NCBI GenBank assembly: GCA_001298555.1
Contig: LJCW01000043.1
Coordinates: 42,271 to 106,270, forward strand
Length of the DNA stretch: 64,000 nt
Direction: 5' to 3'
Origin: Actinobacteria bacterium OV450
GTDB lineage: Bacteria; Actinomycetota; Actinomycetes; Streptomycetales; Streptomycetaceae
Shown here: positions 43,802-55,163 of the stretch, piece after piece
Layout: every line of letters begins with the position of its first letter
Position numbering within the stretch: position 1 is the first letter of the stretch
Translations under genes and position numbers: made by a program
Notes under the pieces: model-generated
The model's database searches: none
The model's input: only the letters and a program-made list of their open reading frames with translations
Told to the model about the DNA's origin: nothing

Positions 43802-43822
43802 GTTGAGTCGACCCCACTCACC
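43802..43822. promoter_or_regulatory. HAIR element 1 of the dnaK operon
   Basis: GTTGAGT-N7-ACTCACC, the HspR operator pattern (consensus CTTGAGT-N7-ACTCAAG) with two changes. Located about 70 bp upstream of dnaK. Confidence 0.88.
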
Positions 43823-43830
43823 TCTGTTGA

Positions 43831-45746
<1,916 letters not shown>

Positions 45747-45747
<1 letters not shown>

Positions 45748-46427
45748 TGTCGGAGGAGACCCCGGGCTTCGAGGAGAAGCCCGAAGTCCCCGCCGACGGC
45801 ACGCCTGACGACGCCGCCGAGCCGAAGGCCGCAGCTTCCTCCGAGGAGGAGGCCGCGGCCCCGGCCGGGGACTCTGCAGCAGCACAGTCCGCCCAGGACA
45901 GCGGTACGGCTCTGCTGGCCCAGCTGGACCAGGCCCGCACGGCGCTCGGCGAGCGCACCGCGGACCTCCAGCGCCTGCAGGCGGAGTACCAGAACTACCG
46001 CCGCCGGGTGGAGCGGGACCGGGTCGCCGTCAAGGAGATCGCGGTCGCGTCCCTCCTGACGGAGCTGCTCCCGACCCTGGACGACATCGGCCGGGCGCGG
46101 GACCATGGCGAGCTGGTCGGCGGCTTCAAGTCGGTGGCCGAATCGCTGGAGACCGCCGCGGCCAAGATGGGGCTGCAGCAGTTCGGCAAGGAGGGCGAGC
46201 CCTTCGACCCGACGATCCACGAGGCCCTGATGCACTCGTACGCGCCGGACGTCACCGAGGACACCTGCGTGGCGATCCTGCAGCCGGGGTACCGGATCGG
46301 CGAGCGTACGATCCGCCCCGCGCGGGTCGCGGTGGCCGAGCCCCAGCCGGGAGCGGCCCCCAAGTCCGAGTCGGCCGAGGCCGACGCGCCGTCGGACAAG
46401 GACACGGATGCCCCCGACAAGGGCTGA
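45747..46427 (+). CDS. grpE: Nucleotide exchange factor GrpE
   Basis: 226 aa. An acidic disordered N-terminus (about 1-55), then the long coiled-coil (ADLQRLQAEYQNYRRRVERD) and the C-terminal beta domain with EPFDPTIHEALMH and VAILQPGYRIGERTIRPARV. Releases ADP from DnaK. The ATG shares one base with the dnaK stop (TGATG), implying translational coupling. Confidence 0.98.
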
Positions 46428-46466
46428 CGTTGAACCAGTAGCGGTACGAGAGGAGGGACACCGGGG

Positions 46467-47651
46467 ATGAGCACGAAGGACTTCGTCGAGAAGGACTACT
46501 ACAAGGTCCTCGGTGTCCCGAAGGACGCCACCGAGGCCGAGATCAAGAAGGCGTACCGGAAGCTCGCGCGCGAGTTCCACCCGGACGCCAACAAGGGCGA
46601 CGCCTCGGCCGAGGAGCGCTTCAAGGAGATCTCCGAGGCGAACGACATCCTCGGCGACGCCAAGAGGCGCAAGGAGTACGACGAGGCCCGCACCCTGTTC
46701 GGCAACGGGGGCTTCCGACCCGGCCCGGGCGGAGGCGGCGGCTCGTTCAACTTCGACCTTGGCGACCTCTTCGGGGGCACCCAGCCGGGTGGCGGAGCGG
46801 GTGGCGGTTTCGGCGGCGGCGGCCTGGGCGATGTCTTCGGCGGCCTGTTCAACCGCGGCGGCGCGGGCCCCGGGGCTCGTACCCAGCCGCGCCGCGGCCA
46901 GGACATCGAATCGGAGGTCACCCTCTCCTTCACGGAGGCGGTGGACGGGGCCACGGTCCCGCTCCGGATGTCCTCACAGGCGCCCTGCAAGGCCTGTTCG
47001 GGCACCGGCGACAAGAACGGCACGCCGCGCGTGTGCCCGACGTGCGTCGGCACCGGCCAGGTCTCTCGGGGCAGCGGAGGCGGTTTCTCGCTGACCGACC
47101 CCTGCGCGGACTGCAAGGGCCGCGGCCTGATCGCGGAGACCCCCTGCGACGTCTGCAAGGGCAGCGGGCGGGCCAAGTCCTCCCGCACCATGCAGGTCCG
47201 CATCCCGCCGGGGGTCTCGGACAACCAGCGGATCCGGCTGCGCGGCAAGGGGGCTCCGGGCGAGCGCGGCGGTCCGGCCGGCGATCTGTACGTCGTCGTC
47301 CACGTGGACGGGCACCCGGTGTTCGGCCGCAAGGGCGACAACCTGACGGTCACCGTTCCGGTGACCATCGCCGAGGCCGCCCTGGGCGCCGACATCAAGG
47401 TCCCGACCCTGAACGGCCCGTCGGTGACGCTGAAGCTGCCGCCGGGCACCCCCACGGGGCGCACGATGCGGGCCCGCGGCAAGGGAGCGGTCCGCAAGGA
47501 CGGCACCCGCGGAGACCTGCTGGTGACGGTGGAGGTCGCCGTTCCGGCCTCGCTGTCGGACAAGGCCCGCGAGGCGCTGGAGATGTACCGCGACGCGACG
47601 GAGTCGGAGGACCCGCGCGCCGCGCTGTTCGAGTCCGCGAGGGGAGCATGA
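46467..47651 (+). CDS. dnaJ: Co-chaperone DnaJ (type I Hsp40)
   Basis: 394 aa. J domain with the HPD motif (REFHPDANKGD, about residue 40), a Gly/Phe-rich stretch (about 85-135), and four zinc-binding CxxCxGxG repeats (CKACSGTG, CPTCVGTG, CADCKGRG, CDVCKGSG; about 172-235). The C-terminal substrate domains follow. Stimulates the DnaK ATPase. ATG 46467 follows a GAGGAGGGA site. The operon position before hspR identifies it as the heat-shock dnaJ1 copy. Confidence 0.98.
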   Translation: MSTKDFVEKDYYKVLGVPKDATEAEIKKAYRKLAREFHPDANKGDASAEERFKEISEANDILGDAKRRKEYDEARTLFGNGGFRPGPGGGGGSFNFDLGDLFGGTQPGGGAGGGFGGGGLGDVFGGLFNRGGAGPGARTQPRRGQDIESEVTLSFTEAVDGATVPLRMSSQAPCKACSGTGDKNGTPRVCPTCVGTGQVSRGSGGGFSLTDPCADCKGRGLIAETPCDVCKGSGRAKSSRTMQVRIPPGVSDNQRIRLRGKGAPGERGGPAGDLYVVVHVDGHPVFGRKGDNLTVTVPVTIAEAALGADIKVPTLNGPSVTLKLPPGTPTGRTMRARGKGAVRKDGTRGDLLVTVEVAVPASLSDKAREALEMYRDATESEDPRAALFESARGA

Positions 47652-48106
47652 ACATGGACGGCCGGCGCAGGAGCCACTACCAGCTCAACGACGACACTCC
47701 TGTCTACGTCATCTCGGTGGCCGCCCAGCTCTCGGGCCTGCATCCGCAGACCCTGCGCCAGTACGACCGGCTCGGCCTGGTCTCCCCGGACCGGACGGCC
47801 GGCCGCGGCCGGCGCTACTCGGCCCGCGACATCGAACTGCTCCGCACGGTGCAGGCGCTGTCCCAGGACGAGGGCATCAACCTGGCCGGCATCAAGCGGA
47901 TCATCGAGCTGGAGAACCAGGTCGCGGCGCTCCAGCAGCGGGTGGCCGAGCTCTCGGCGGCGGTGGACGGTGCGGCGGCCGTGCTCCAGCAGCGCGAGGC
48001 CCAGGTGCACGCCTCGTACCGGCGGGATCTGGTCAAATACCAGCCACCTGTTGCGGGCAACGCCCTGGTCGTGTGGCGCCCCGCGCCGAAGCGCCAGAGC
48101 GACTGA
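47648..48106 (+). CDS. hspR: Heat-shock repressor HspR (MerR family)
   Basis: 152 aa. MerR-type HTH (PVYVISVAAQLSGLHPQTLRQYDRLGL) and RGRRYSARDIELLRTVQ, then a coiled-coil dimerisation helix (about 85-120). Binds HAIR sites in front of dnaK and clpB, both present in this window. ATG 47648 overlaps the dnaJ stop (ATGA). Last gene of the operon. Confidence 0.97.
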   Translation: MNMDGRRRSHYQLNDDTPVYVISVAAQLSGLHPQTLRQYDRLGLVSPDRTAGRGRRYSARDIELLRTVQALSQDEGINLAGIKRIIELENQVAALQQRVAELSAAVDGAAAVLQQREAQVHASYRRDLVKYQPPVAGNALVVWRPAPKRQSD

Positions 48107-48119
48107 CGCCGGAGCAGCC

Positions 48120-48200
48120 GGCGGCCCACGCCTCACGGCTCACGGCCGGCGGCTCACGGCCCACGCCTCACGGCCGACGGCCCACGGCCCACGGCCGACG
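48120..48200. repeat. Short CACGGC-type repeats after hspR
   Basis: About 80 bp made of variants of CCCACG, CTCACGG and CCGACGG in tandem between the hspR stop and its terminator. Low complexity with no coding signal. Confidence 0.7.
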
Positions 48201-48210
48201 CTGACGTGCC

Positions 48211-48255
48211 AACGCGCAGGCCCCGCCCGGGAACCCCGGGCGGGGCCTGCGCGTT
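48211..48255. terminator. Long bidirectional terminator after hspR
   Basis: 21-bp perfect stem (arms 48211-48231, 48235-48255; core CAGGCCCCGCCCGGG) with a 3-nt loop, between convergent hspR and LuxR-type genes. Confidence 0.93.
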
Positions 48256-48268
48256 GTGCCGGGGGGCG

Positions 48269-49282
48269 TCAGTCGCCCTCGTCCTCCAGGATCCCTGAGC
48301 GGGCGATGAGGAAGCCGAGCTGGGCGCGGCTGCCGCTGCCGAGGGTGCCGGCGAGCTTCGCGATGTGCGCGCGGCAGGTCCGTACGTTCATGCCGAGCCG
48401 GCGGGCGATGGCCTCGTCGACGTGGCCCTCGACGAGGAGCTGGGCGATGGTGCGCTGCACGCCCGAGATGCCGCCGCGGGTGTGCTGGTACGTCACTTCC
48501 TCCTGGAGCGGCACCGCGCGGTGCCACAGCTGCTCGAACACCTTGATGAGGTAGTCGACCAGGCCGGGGTGGCGCAGTTCCAGGGCGACCTGGCGGTCGT
48601 CGCTGGCCGGTATGAAGGCGACGGTCCGGTCGAAGATGATGAGGCGCTCGAAGAGCTCCTCCAGCGTGCGCACCTCGACCTTGCCGGCCTTGAGGAGGTC
48701 GACGTACGCGAGGGTGCCGCGGCTGTGCCGGACGGTGTGCTGGTAGAGGGTACGGATCCGGACACCGCGGTCGGTCAGCGGCTGGTCGCGTTCCAGGGCC
48801 TCGGTGAGCTCCAGGCTGGGCCGGGCGCCGCCGGGCTGGATGGTGAGCATCTCCGTGTGGCACTCGGCCGTGGCGAGGTTGAGGGCGGCATTGATGGGGT
48901 CGAAGCCCTCGAGCACGGTGATGGCGTGGGTGCTTGCCGGATTCTGCGCGCTGATGGCGAGAAATGGCTCGAAGGCCTCGGACAGTTCGAGGGAATCGCG
49001 GCGTCTGTCGCGGATCTCCCGTTCGATCGGATGCAGCCGCTGTGCGAGTGCCACCGCCGGTGGAACCGGACGGAGCGAATTGGCGTCATCAGGATCCGGC
49101 TGCAACAACGCCAGATCGAGCAGACAGGGTGCCGTTTTGACATCCCCACGTGCGATACGTCCCGTCCTCAGCGCGCTCGTGTAGAGCCGTGCCCCCTCGC
49201 TGCACAGCTCGGTGACCGAGTGGGGATGTGTCGCTTTTGTTCGGTTTATGGTCAAATCTCCACCCCCCAGGGTCCTGAACAT
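48269..49282 (-). CDS. LuxR-type transcriptional regulator
   Basis: About 337 aa from ATG 49282. The C-terminal HTH is DEAIARRLGMNVRTCRAHIA followed by KLAGTLGSGSRAQLGFLIARSG (about 285-335). The large N-terminal domain has no receiver or ATP-binding motif and resembles TrmB/PLD-like sensor domains found in orphan streptomycete LuxR proteins (ALNLATAECHTEMLTIQPGG and later FIPASDDRQVALELRHPGLV). The start is uncertain: no ribosome site precedes 49282, and a TTG at 49255 is possible. It is divergent from a small secreted peptide and a Rieske-like protein, its probable targets. Confidence 0.82.
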   Translation of the reverse strand: MFRTLGGGDLTINRTKATHPHSVTELCSEGARLYTSALRTGRIARGDVKTAPCLLDLALLQPDPDDANSLRPVPPAVALAQRLHPIEREIRDRRRDSLELSEAFEPFLAISAQNPASTHAITVLEGFDPINAALNLATAECHTEMLTIQPGGARPSLELTEALERDQPLTDRGVRIRTLYQHTVRHSRGTLAYVDLLKAGKVEVRTLEELFERLIIFDRTVAFIPASDDRQVALELRHPGLVDYLIKVFEQLWHRAVPLQEEVTYQHTRGGISGVQRTIAQLLVEGHVDEAIARRLGMNVRTCRAHIAKLAGTLGSGSRAQLGFLIARSGILEDEGD

Positions 49283-49384
49283 GCAAGAACATGATGCATC
49301 GTCCCTGTGGCAGTGATGTGCCTGAATGAGCCATCGTCTGACAGGCGGGGGAGAGGATTTCATCAAGTGAGGACGAAGCCGACC

Positions 49385-49612
49385 ATGAACAAGAGAATGC
49401 TTCGCTCGGCGCTTGCCACCGTCATCTTCTCGGCTGTGGCCGGTCTGGGACTTGCCGGGGTCACCCTGGGGGGCGCTGCAGGGGGTGCCGCCGGCCTCCA
49501 GGCGGCGCCGCTGGAAGACAGCGGATGGCGCGCGGCACCGATGGACAGCGGGTGGCGTTCCGCCCCCGTCGACGCCGAAGCCGGCGCCCTCGGCACGGAG
49601 ATCGCGGCATGA
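49385..49612 (+). CDS. Small secreted peptide with DSGWR repeats
   Basis: 75 aa. Signal-peptide-like N-terminus (MNKRMLRSALATVIFSAVAG, then more Gly/Ala), then a short mature part with two copies of DSGWR(A/S)AP separated by a few residues. No known family. Its stop overlaps the next gene's ATG (ATGA). Divergent LuxR regulator upstream. Could be a signalling or modified peptide precursor; this is a guess from size, repeats and context. Confidence 0.65.
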   Translation: MNKRMLRSALATVIFSAVAGLGLAGVTLGGAAGGAAGLQAAPLEDSGWRAAPMDSGWRSAPVDAEAGALGTEIAA

Positions 49613-49923
49613 CCCCCGACGACCGCGGTTTCCGTCGTGAAATGGCCTCTGCCTACCGCTCCGGCTGGCAGTTCATCGATCTTGCCACGGCCATCCCCCA
49701 CCCTGGCGATTCGTTGATGGTCACCCTGTTCGGACAGCCCATCGTCATCACGCGCGAGGAGGACGAAGACGTCCGGGCGTACCGATGCCTGCGCCGCCCC
49801 CGCGGCGCGCCGCAGCCCGTCCGCTGCGAGGTGCGCTACGGAATGGTCTTCGTCAACCTTGATCAGCGCGACCACCAGCTCTTCGAACCCGATATCACCA
49901 CCGCCACCCCCCGCAGTGCCTGA
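49609..49923 (+). CDS. Degenerate Rieske-like protein
   Basis: 104 aa. The order GWQFIDLATAIPHPGDSLMV, LFGQPIVITREEDEDVRAYR, CLRRPRG, then YGMVFVNLD follows the start of Rieske ring-hydroxylating oxygenase alpha subunits. The cluster ligands do not fit: the usual CxH (as in CRHRG) is CLRRPRG, and the second CPYHGW motif is absent. It probably keeps a Rieske-like beta fold without a 2Fe-2S cluster. Translationally coupled to the DSGWR peptide gene. Confidence 0.6.
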   Translation: MTPDDRGFRREMASAYRSGWQFIDLATAIPHPGDSLMVTLFGQPIVITREEDEDVRAYRCLRRPRGAPQPVRCEVRYGMVFVNLDQRDHQLFEPDITTATPRSA

Positions 49924-49967
49924 AGCGATTCCCCCGTCGTTGCAGATCGCTCCAGGTGCTTCCCCCA

Positions 49968-50011
49968 CACAACGGCGCCATCGTGGACCTGACCACGATG
50001 GCGCCGTTGTG
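49968..50011. terminator. Bidirectional terminator
   Basis: 19-bp perfect stem (49968-49986 / 49993-50011, core GGCGCCATCGTGG) with a 6-nt loop between the Rieske-like gene and the convergent PPOX gene. Confidence 0.92.
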
Positions 50012-50067
50012 ATGTCCGCGTCCAGTGCTTGAACCGGACAAGGTGAAAACCGAACTTCTCCGCCGGT

Positions 50068-50481
50068 TCAGGCGCGGCCCATGGCCCGGTCGAGGGTGAT
50101 CTCCATGACGACGCGGTCGGGGTTGGGCGACGGCGTCCGCCCGTAGCGCTCCGCGTAGCGCGCCACGGCCTCGGCGACCGAGGCCTCGTCCGTACGGACC
50201 ACCGCGTGCCCCTCCAGGGTCGCCCAGCGGCGCCCCTCCATCTGGCACACCGCGACCCGCGCCGGGCCGTGCTCCGTCGCCTGGGCCGCCAGCACGTTGC
50301 GGACCTTCTTGCTGTGCTTGTTGCTGATCACCCGGGCCAGGCCGGCCTCGGGGTCGTACGTGACGCCCACCGGCACCACGTGGGGCGTCCCGTCGGGGCG
50401 CGGGGTGGTCAGGGTGCAGACGTGCCGCTCCCGCCAGAAGGCGAGGTACTCGGGCGTCGGGTTGAGTACGTCATGAGCCAT
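50068..50481 (-). CDS. PPOX-class F420-dependent oxidoreductase-like protein
   Basis: 137 aa split-barrel flavin/F420-binding protein of the pyridoxamine-phosphate-oxidase superfamily. Seen: YLAFWRERHVCTLTTPRPDG, HVVPVGVTYD, and NKHSKKVRNVLA, which fit the actinobacterial F420-dependent branch. Physiological substrate unknown. ATG 50481 is divergent from clpB; the HAIR element lies in the shared promoter, so it too could respond to HspR. Confidence 0.85.
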   Translation of the reverse strand: MAHDVLNPTPEYLAFWRERHVCTLTTPRPDGTPHVVPVGVTYDPEAGLARVISNKHSKKVRNVLAAQATEHGPARVAVCQMEGRRWATLEGHAVVRTDEASVAEAVARYAERYGRTPSPNPDRVVMEITLDRAMGRA

Positions 50482-50503
50482 GGCCCGAGGGTACGACTGC
50501 GGC

Positions 50504-50524
50504 CTTGAGTGGAATAGACTCAAC
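50504..50524. promoter_or_regulatory. HAIR element of clpB
   Basis: CTTGAGT-N7-ACTCAAC, one change from the HspR consensus, about 50 bp before the clpB start. Links clpB to the dnaK operon as one regulon. Confidence 0.94.
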
Positions 50525-50574
50525 TTTGCGCACGCTGACATACTCACAGCCGCTCCTGAGAGGAGAAGTCGCCC

Positions 50575-53175
50575 GTGGATGCCGAGCTGACCAACAAGAG
50601 CCGGGACGCCCTGAACGCGGCCACCAGCCGGGCCGTGAAGGACGGCCACGCGGACCTGACCCCGGCGCACCTGCTGCTGGCCCTGCTCGCCGGCGAGGAC
50701 AACGAGAACATCACCGACCTGCTCGCGGCCACCGAAGCCGACCAGGCGGCGGTCCGCGTCGGCGCGGAGAAGCTGCTGGCCGCCCTGCCCAGCGTCACGG
50801 GCTCCACGGTCGCGCCTCCGCAGCCCACGCGTGAGCTGCTCGCCGTACTCGCCGAGGCCGACCAGCAGGCCGGCCGGCTCGGCGACGACTACCTCTCCAC
50901 CGAGCACCTCCTCATCGCGATCGCCGCCAAGGGCGGCGCGGCCGGTGAGGTCCTTTCCGCCCAGGGCGCGACGGCGAAGAAGCTGCTGGACGCCTTCGAG
51001 AACGCACGAGGAGGACGGCGGGTGACCACCCCCGACCCCGAGGGCCAGTACAAGGCCCTGGAGAAGTTCGGCACCGACTTCACGGCGGCAGCGCGTGAGG
51101 GCAAGCTCGACCCGGTCATCGGCCGCGATCAGGAGATCAGGCGCGTCGTCCAGGTCCTGTCGCGCCGTACGAAGAACAACCCGGTGCTCATCGGCGAGCC
51201 CGGCGTCGGCAAGACGGCCGTCGTCGAGGGCCTCGCGCAGCGCATCGTCAAGGGCGACGTCCCCGAGTCGCTGAAGAACAAGCGGCTGGTCTCGCTCGAC
51301 CTCGGCGCGATGGTCGCCGGCGCGAAGTACCGCGGTGAGTTCGAGGAGCGGCTCAAGACGGTCCTGGCCGAGATCAAGTCCAGCGACGGCCAGATCATCA
51401 CCTTCATCGACGAGCTGCACACCGTCGTCGGCGCGGGCGCCGGCGGGGACTCCGCCATGGACGCGGGCAACATGCTCAAGCCCATGCTGGCCCGCGGCGA
51501 ACTGCGGATGGTCGGCGCGACCACGCTCGACGAGTACCGCGAGCGGATCGAGAAGGACCCGGCGCTGGAGCGCCGCTTCCAGCAGGTGCTGGTCGCCGAG
51601 CCGAGCGTCGAGGACACCATCGCGATCCTGCGCGGGCTCAAGGGCCGCTACGAGGCCCATCACAAGGTCGTCATCAACGACAGCGCGCTGGTGGCCGCCG
51701 CGACCCTGTCCGACCGGTACATCACCTCCCGCTTCCTGCCCGACAAGGCCATCGACCTCGTCGACGAGGCAGCGTCCCGGCTGCGCATGGAGATCGACTC
51801 CTCGCCCCTGGAGATCGACGAGCTGCAGCGCTCGGTCGACCGTCTGCGGATGGAGGAGCTGGCGCTGAGGAACGAGTCGGACCCGGCCTCGATCGAGCGC
51901 CTGGAGAAGCTCCGCAAGGACCTGGCGGACCGGGAGGAGGACCTGCGGGGCCTGACCGCCCGGTGGGAGAAGGAGAAGCAGTCCCTCAACCGCGTCGGAG
52001 AGCTCAAGGAGCGCCTGGACGACCTGCGCGGACAGGCCGAGCGCGCACAGCGCGACGGCGACTTCGACACCGCCTCCAAGCTGCTCTACGGCGAGATCCC
52101 GGCCCTGGAGCGCGAGCTGGCCGAGGCCACCGAGGAGGAGGAAGAGGCCTCCAAGACCGGCAGCGCCAAGTCCGCGATGGTCAAGGACGAGGTCGGCCCC
52201 GACGACATCGCCGACGTGGTGGGCGCCTGGACCGGCATCCCCGCCGGCCGCCTCCTCGAAGGGGAGACCCAGAAGCTGCTGCGCATGGAGGACGAGCTGG
52301 GCCGCCGCCTGATCGGCCAGGGCGAGGCCGTACGGGCCGTCTCGGACGCCGTGCGCCGCACCCGGGCCGGGATCGCCGACCCCGACCGCCCGACCGGCTC
52401 GTTCCTCTTCCTGGGACCCACGGGCGTGGGCAAGACGGAGCTGGCCAAGGCCCTCGCGGACTTCCTCTTCGACGACGAGCGGGCCATGGTCCGCATCGAC
52501 ATGTCGGAGTACTCCGAGAAGCACAGCGTGGCCCGTCTGGTCGGTGCCCCGCCCGGCTACGTCGGCTACGAGGAGGGCGGCCAGCTGACCGAGGCCGTCC
52601 GCCGCCGCCCGTACTCCGTGGTGCTGCTGGACGAGGTGGAGAAGGCCCACCCCGAGGTCTTCGACATCCTGCTCCAGGTCCTGGACGACGGCCGCCTCAC
52701 GGACGGCCAGGGCCGGACCGTGGACTTCCGCAACACGATCCTCATCCTGACCTCGAACCTGGGCAGCCAGTTCCTGATGGACCCGTCGAGCTCGGCGCAG
52801 GAGAAGCGCGAGCAGGTCCTGGAAGTGGTCCGGGCCTCCTTCAAGCCCGAGTTCCTCAACCGCCTCGACGACCTGGTCGTCTTCTCCGCGCTGACCCGGG
52901 ACGAGCTGGCGCACATCGCCGAGCTCCAGATCGCCGGCCTGGCCCGCCGCCTGGCCGACCGCCGCCTGACCCTGGACGTCACGCCCGAGGCCCTGGCCTG
53001 GCTGGCGGACAAGGGCAACGACCCGGCGTACGGCGCCCGCCCCCTGCGCCGCCTGATCCAGACGGCGATCGGCGACCGCCTGGCCAAGGAGATCCTGGCG
53101 GGCGAGGTCCGCGACGGCGACACGGTCCGGGTCGACGTGGCCGGCGAGGACCTCATCGTAGGCAAGGCGCTCTGA
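50575..53175 (+). CDS. clpB: ATP-dependent disaggregase ClpB
   Basis: 866-aa Hsp100. N domain (1-145), AAA+ 1 with Walker [19 protein letters not shown] (about 208), and a coiled-coil middle domain (about 400-520, where it docks DnaK). AAA+ 2 follows with [20 protein letters not shown] (about 615) and [20 protein letters not shown]. Pulls proteins out of aggregates together with DnaK/DnaJ/GrpE. GTG 50575 has GAGGAGAAG upstream. There is no IGF/IGL ClpP-docking loop of the ClpA/C type, fitting ClpB. Confidence 0.98.
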   Translation: MDAELTNKSRDALNAATSRAVKDGHADLTPAHLLLALLAGEDNENITDLLAATEADQAAVRVGAEKLLAALPSVTGSTVAPPQPTRELLAVLAEADQQAGRLGDDYLSTEHLLIAIAAKGGAAGEVLSAQGATAKKLLDAFENARGGRRVTTPDPEGQYKALEKFGTDFTAAAREGKLDPVIGRDQEIRRVVQVLSRRTKNNPVLIGEPGVGKTAVVEGLAQRIVKGDVPESLKNKRLVSLDLGAMVAGAKYRGEFEERLKTVLAEIKSSDGQIITFIDELHTVVGAGAGGDSAMDAGNMLKPMLARGELRMVGATTLDEYRERIEKDPALERRFQQVLVAEPSVEDTIAILRGLKGRYEAHHKVVINDSALVAAATLSDRYITSRFLPDKAIDLVDEAASRLRMEIDSSPLEIDELQRSVDRLRMEELALRNESDPASIERLEKLRKDLADREEDLRGLTARWEKEKQSLNRVGELKERLDDLRGQAERAQRDGDFDTASKLLYGEIPALERELAEATEEEEEASKTGSAKSAMVKDEVGPDDIADVVGAWTGIPAGRLLEGETQKLLRMEDELGRRLIGQGEAVRAVSDAVRRTRAGIADPDRPTGSFLFLGPTGVGKTELAKALADFLFDDERAMVRIDMSEYSEKHSVARLVGAPPGYVGYEEGGQLTEAVRRRPYSVVLLDEVEKAHPEVFDILLQVLDDGRLTDGQGRTVDFRNTILILTSNLGSQFLMDPSSSAQEKREQVLEVVRASFKPEFLNRLDDLVVFSALTRDELAHIAELQIAGLARRLADRRLTLDVTPEALAWLADKGNDPAYGARPLRRLIQTAIGDRLAKEILAGEVRDGDTVRVDVAGEDLIVGKAL

Positions 53176-53300
53176 CCGCGCCCCCCGGCCCCCGGCCGGC
53201 GGATCCCTGTCCGCCCTGCGCGGATCGTGGCCGTCGGGGCTGGACACGAGGAGGGCCGGATGGGGGAGGATGACATCATCCGCACGAAGGGAAATTCACG

Positions 53301-53843
53301 GTGAGCATCGACCCGGCCTCGATTCCGAATTTCGGTGGGCAGCAGCCCGATCCGCAGGCCACAGGACCGGCGGGCCCCGTCGTCCCCGACCAGGATCTGG
53401 TCAAGCAGCTGCTGGAGCAGATGGAGCTCAAGTACGTCGTCGACGACGAGGGTGACCTCGCGGCGCCGTGGGAGGAGTTCCGGACGTACTTCATGTTCCG
53501 CGGCGAGGACGAGCAGCAGGTCTTCTCGGTGCGGACGTTCTACGACCGTCCGCACGCGATCGAGGACAAGCCCCAGCTCCTCGAGTCGATCGACGACTGG
53601 AACCGCCGCACCCTGTGGCCGAAGGTCTACAGCCACACGCACGACGACGGCTCCGTCCGCCTGATCGGCGAGGCGCAGATGCTGATCGGCACCGGCGTCA
53701 GCCTGGAGCACTTCGTTTCGTCCACGGTCAGCTGGGTCCGGGCCTCCATCGAGTTCGACAAGTGGCTCGTGGAGCAGCTCGGCCTGGAGAAGGAGATCGA
53801 CTCCACCGACGGCGACGACAAGGACGGCGGCGACGACGCCTAG
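53301..53843 (+). CDS. YbjN-domain protein
   Basis: 180 aa soluble protein with a YbjN-like fold (DLVKQLLEQMELKYVVDDEG, FRTYFMFRGEDEQQVFSVRT, and a helical FVSSTVSWVRASIEFDKWL). YbjN proteins resemble type III secretion chaperones and are linked to stress responses in E. coli; function in Streptomyces unknown. The tail is a run of acidic Asp/Gly residues. GTG 53301 follows AAGGGA. It lies 125 bp after clpB; possibly read through from it. Confidence 0.82.
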   Translation: MSIDPASIPNFGGQQPDPQATGPAGPVVPDQDLVKQLLEQMELKYVVDDEGDLAAPWEEFRTYFMFRGEDEQQVFSVRTFYDRPHAIEDKPQLLESIDDWNRRTLWPKVYSHTHDDGSVRLIGEAQMLIGTGVSLEHFVSSTVSWVRASIEFDKWLVEQLGLEKEIDSTDGDDKDGGDDA

Positions 53844-53858
53844 TCGTCGCCCGGTCCG

Positions 53859-55007
53859 TCACAGCGGTACGCGGGCGATCAGCAGCAGGTACAGCCCGTA
53901 GCCGCACGAGAGCCCGGCCAGCCCCGCGGTCGCCACGACCGCGGAGCGCGGCCGGGCTCGCGCCATTGCGGCGGCGACCGGCAGGAGCAGCGGGAACGCC
54001 GGGAGCAGGAAGCGGGGCTTCGACTCGAAGTAGCCGGCCCCGCCGTAGGTGATCAGCAGCAGGACGGCCGTGTACGCGAGCAGCGCCACGGGCATCCGGT
54101 CGAGCAGCAGGAGCACCGCCAGGAGCCCGGCGGCGGCCAGGACGGCCACGGTCACGAAGGAGGCGAGCGGCAGCTGCGCGCCGGTCAGCGCCCGCCAGAC
54201 GGTGGCCGTGGTGTACGAGCCGAAGTCGAAGCGTGAGCCCCAGCGCTCCTGCACGGTGAAGTACCCGGCGGGACTCCCGGTGCGTATGCCGACGGCCGCG
54301 ACGTACGCCGCCCAGCCCGCCGGGGCCAGCAGCGCGGCGGCCCACACCCCGGGCTCGCTGGATCTTCGTACGAGCAGGGCGTGCAGGGCGGCGGCGGTCA
54401 CGGCGGCGCCGACGGCGATCCCCGTCGGGCGGGTCAGTCCGGCGAGCACGGCGAGGCCCGCGGCCCACAGCCAGCGGTGGCGCAGCACGGCGTACAGCGC
54501 CCAGGCGGCGAGCGCCGCCAGCAGCGGCTCGGTGTAGGCGAGGGTCAGCACGACCGCGTGCGGGGTGGCCGCCCACAGCGCCACCAGCAGCACCCCGGCG
54601 CGCGGGCCCAGCACCAGCTCCCCGACCCGGTACACCCCGACGGCGGCCACCGCGGCGGCGGTCCAGGCCACCAGCAGCCCGGCCCAGGCGGTGGCGCCGG
54701 CCAGCCGCACGAGCAGCGGGTACAGCGGGAAGAAGGCGCGGTCGCTCTGCACGAGACCGGACGAGACCCACATCTGGGTGCGGCCGTAGCCGTGCACGGC
54801 GATGCCGAGGTACCAGACGGAGTCCCAGGAGTGCCCGAGCACGCGGACGGGGCTGCGCCCGGCCCACCACGCCCCGGTGGCGAGGACCAGAGCGCCGCCG
54901 GCGCGGACGGCGGCGAACGCCCCGAGGGCGGCGAGGGCCGCGGGCACCCTCCCGGTCCGGAGCTCCTGCGAACCTACGGAAACCGACACACTGCCCGTCG
55001 CCGCCAT
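53859..55007 (-). CDS. GPI-mannosyltransferase-like membrane glycosyltransferase
   Basis: 382 aa with about ten membrane helices. The first loop holds HSWDSVWYLGIAVHGYG with a conserved Asp, as in PIG-V/PIG-M-type lipid-linked mannosyltransferases, and a later loop has DRAFFPLYPLLVRL. It is predicted to transfer a sugar from a polyprenyl-phosphate donor outside the membrane. Acceptor unknown. ATG 55007; weak ribosome site. Confidence 0.8.
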   Translation of the reverse strand: MAATGSVSVSVGSQELRTGRVPAALAALGAFAAVRAGGALVLATGAWWAGRSPVRVLGHSWDSVWYLGIAVHGYGRTQMWVSSGLVQSDRAFFPLYPLLVRLAGATAWAGLLVAWTAAAVAAVGVYRVGELVLGPRAGVLLVALWAATPHAVVLTLAYTEPLLAALAAWALYAVLRHRWLWAAGLAVLAGLTRPTGIAVGAAVTAAALHALLVRRSSEPGVWAAALLAPAGWAAYVAAVGIRTGSPAGYFTVQERWGSRFDFGSYTTATVWRALTGAQLPLASFVTVAVLAAAGLLAVLLLLDRMPVALLAYTAVLLLITYGGAGYFESKPRFLLPAFPLLLPVAAAMARARPRSAVVATAGLAGLSCGYGLYLLLIARVPL

Positions 55008-55037
55008 GGACCCCCGTCTTTCCCGCGCCGCGTGAAG

Positions 55038-55063
55038 GAGGCCCTCCCGGCGAGGAGGGCCTC
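55038..55063 (-). terminator. Hairpin terminator of the aminotransferase gene
   Basis: 10-bp stem GAGGCCCTCC / GGAGGGCCTC with a 6-nt loop, between the aminotransferase stop and the mannosyltransferase start on the minus strand. Confidence 0.72.
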
Positions 55064-55163
55064 GGGCACCCTAAAGCTCAGGACCGCCCCGCGGGTGTGA
55101 ATGCCGTCGGAACCTCCGGTGAAATCAGCCATGGGCCGCCGCGGGCCGTGGGCGACACCGCCC

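Noticed and set aside
50068..53247. 1059-codon open frame on the minus strand across clpB
   Set aside because: Antisense shadow of a well-conserved gene in very GC-rich DNA; only its last 138 codons (the PPOX protein) are real.
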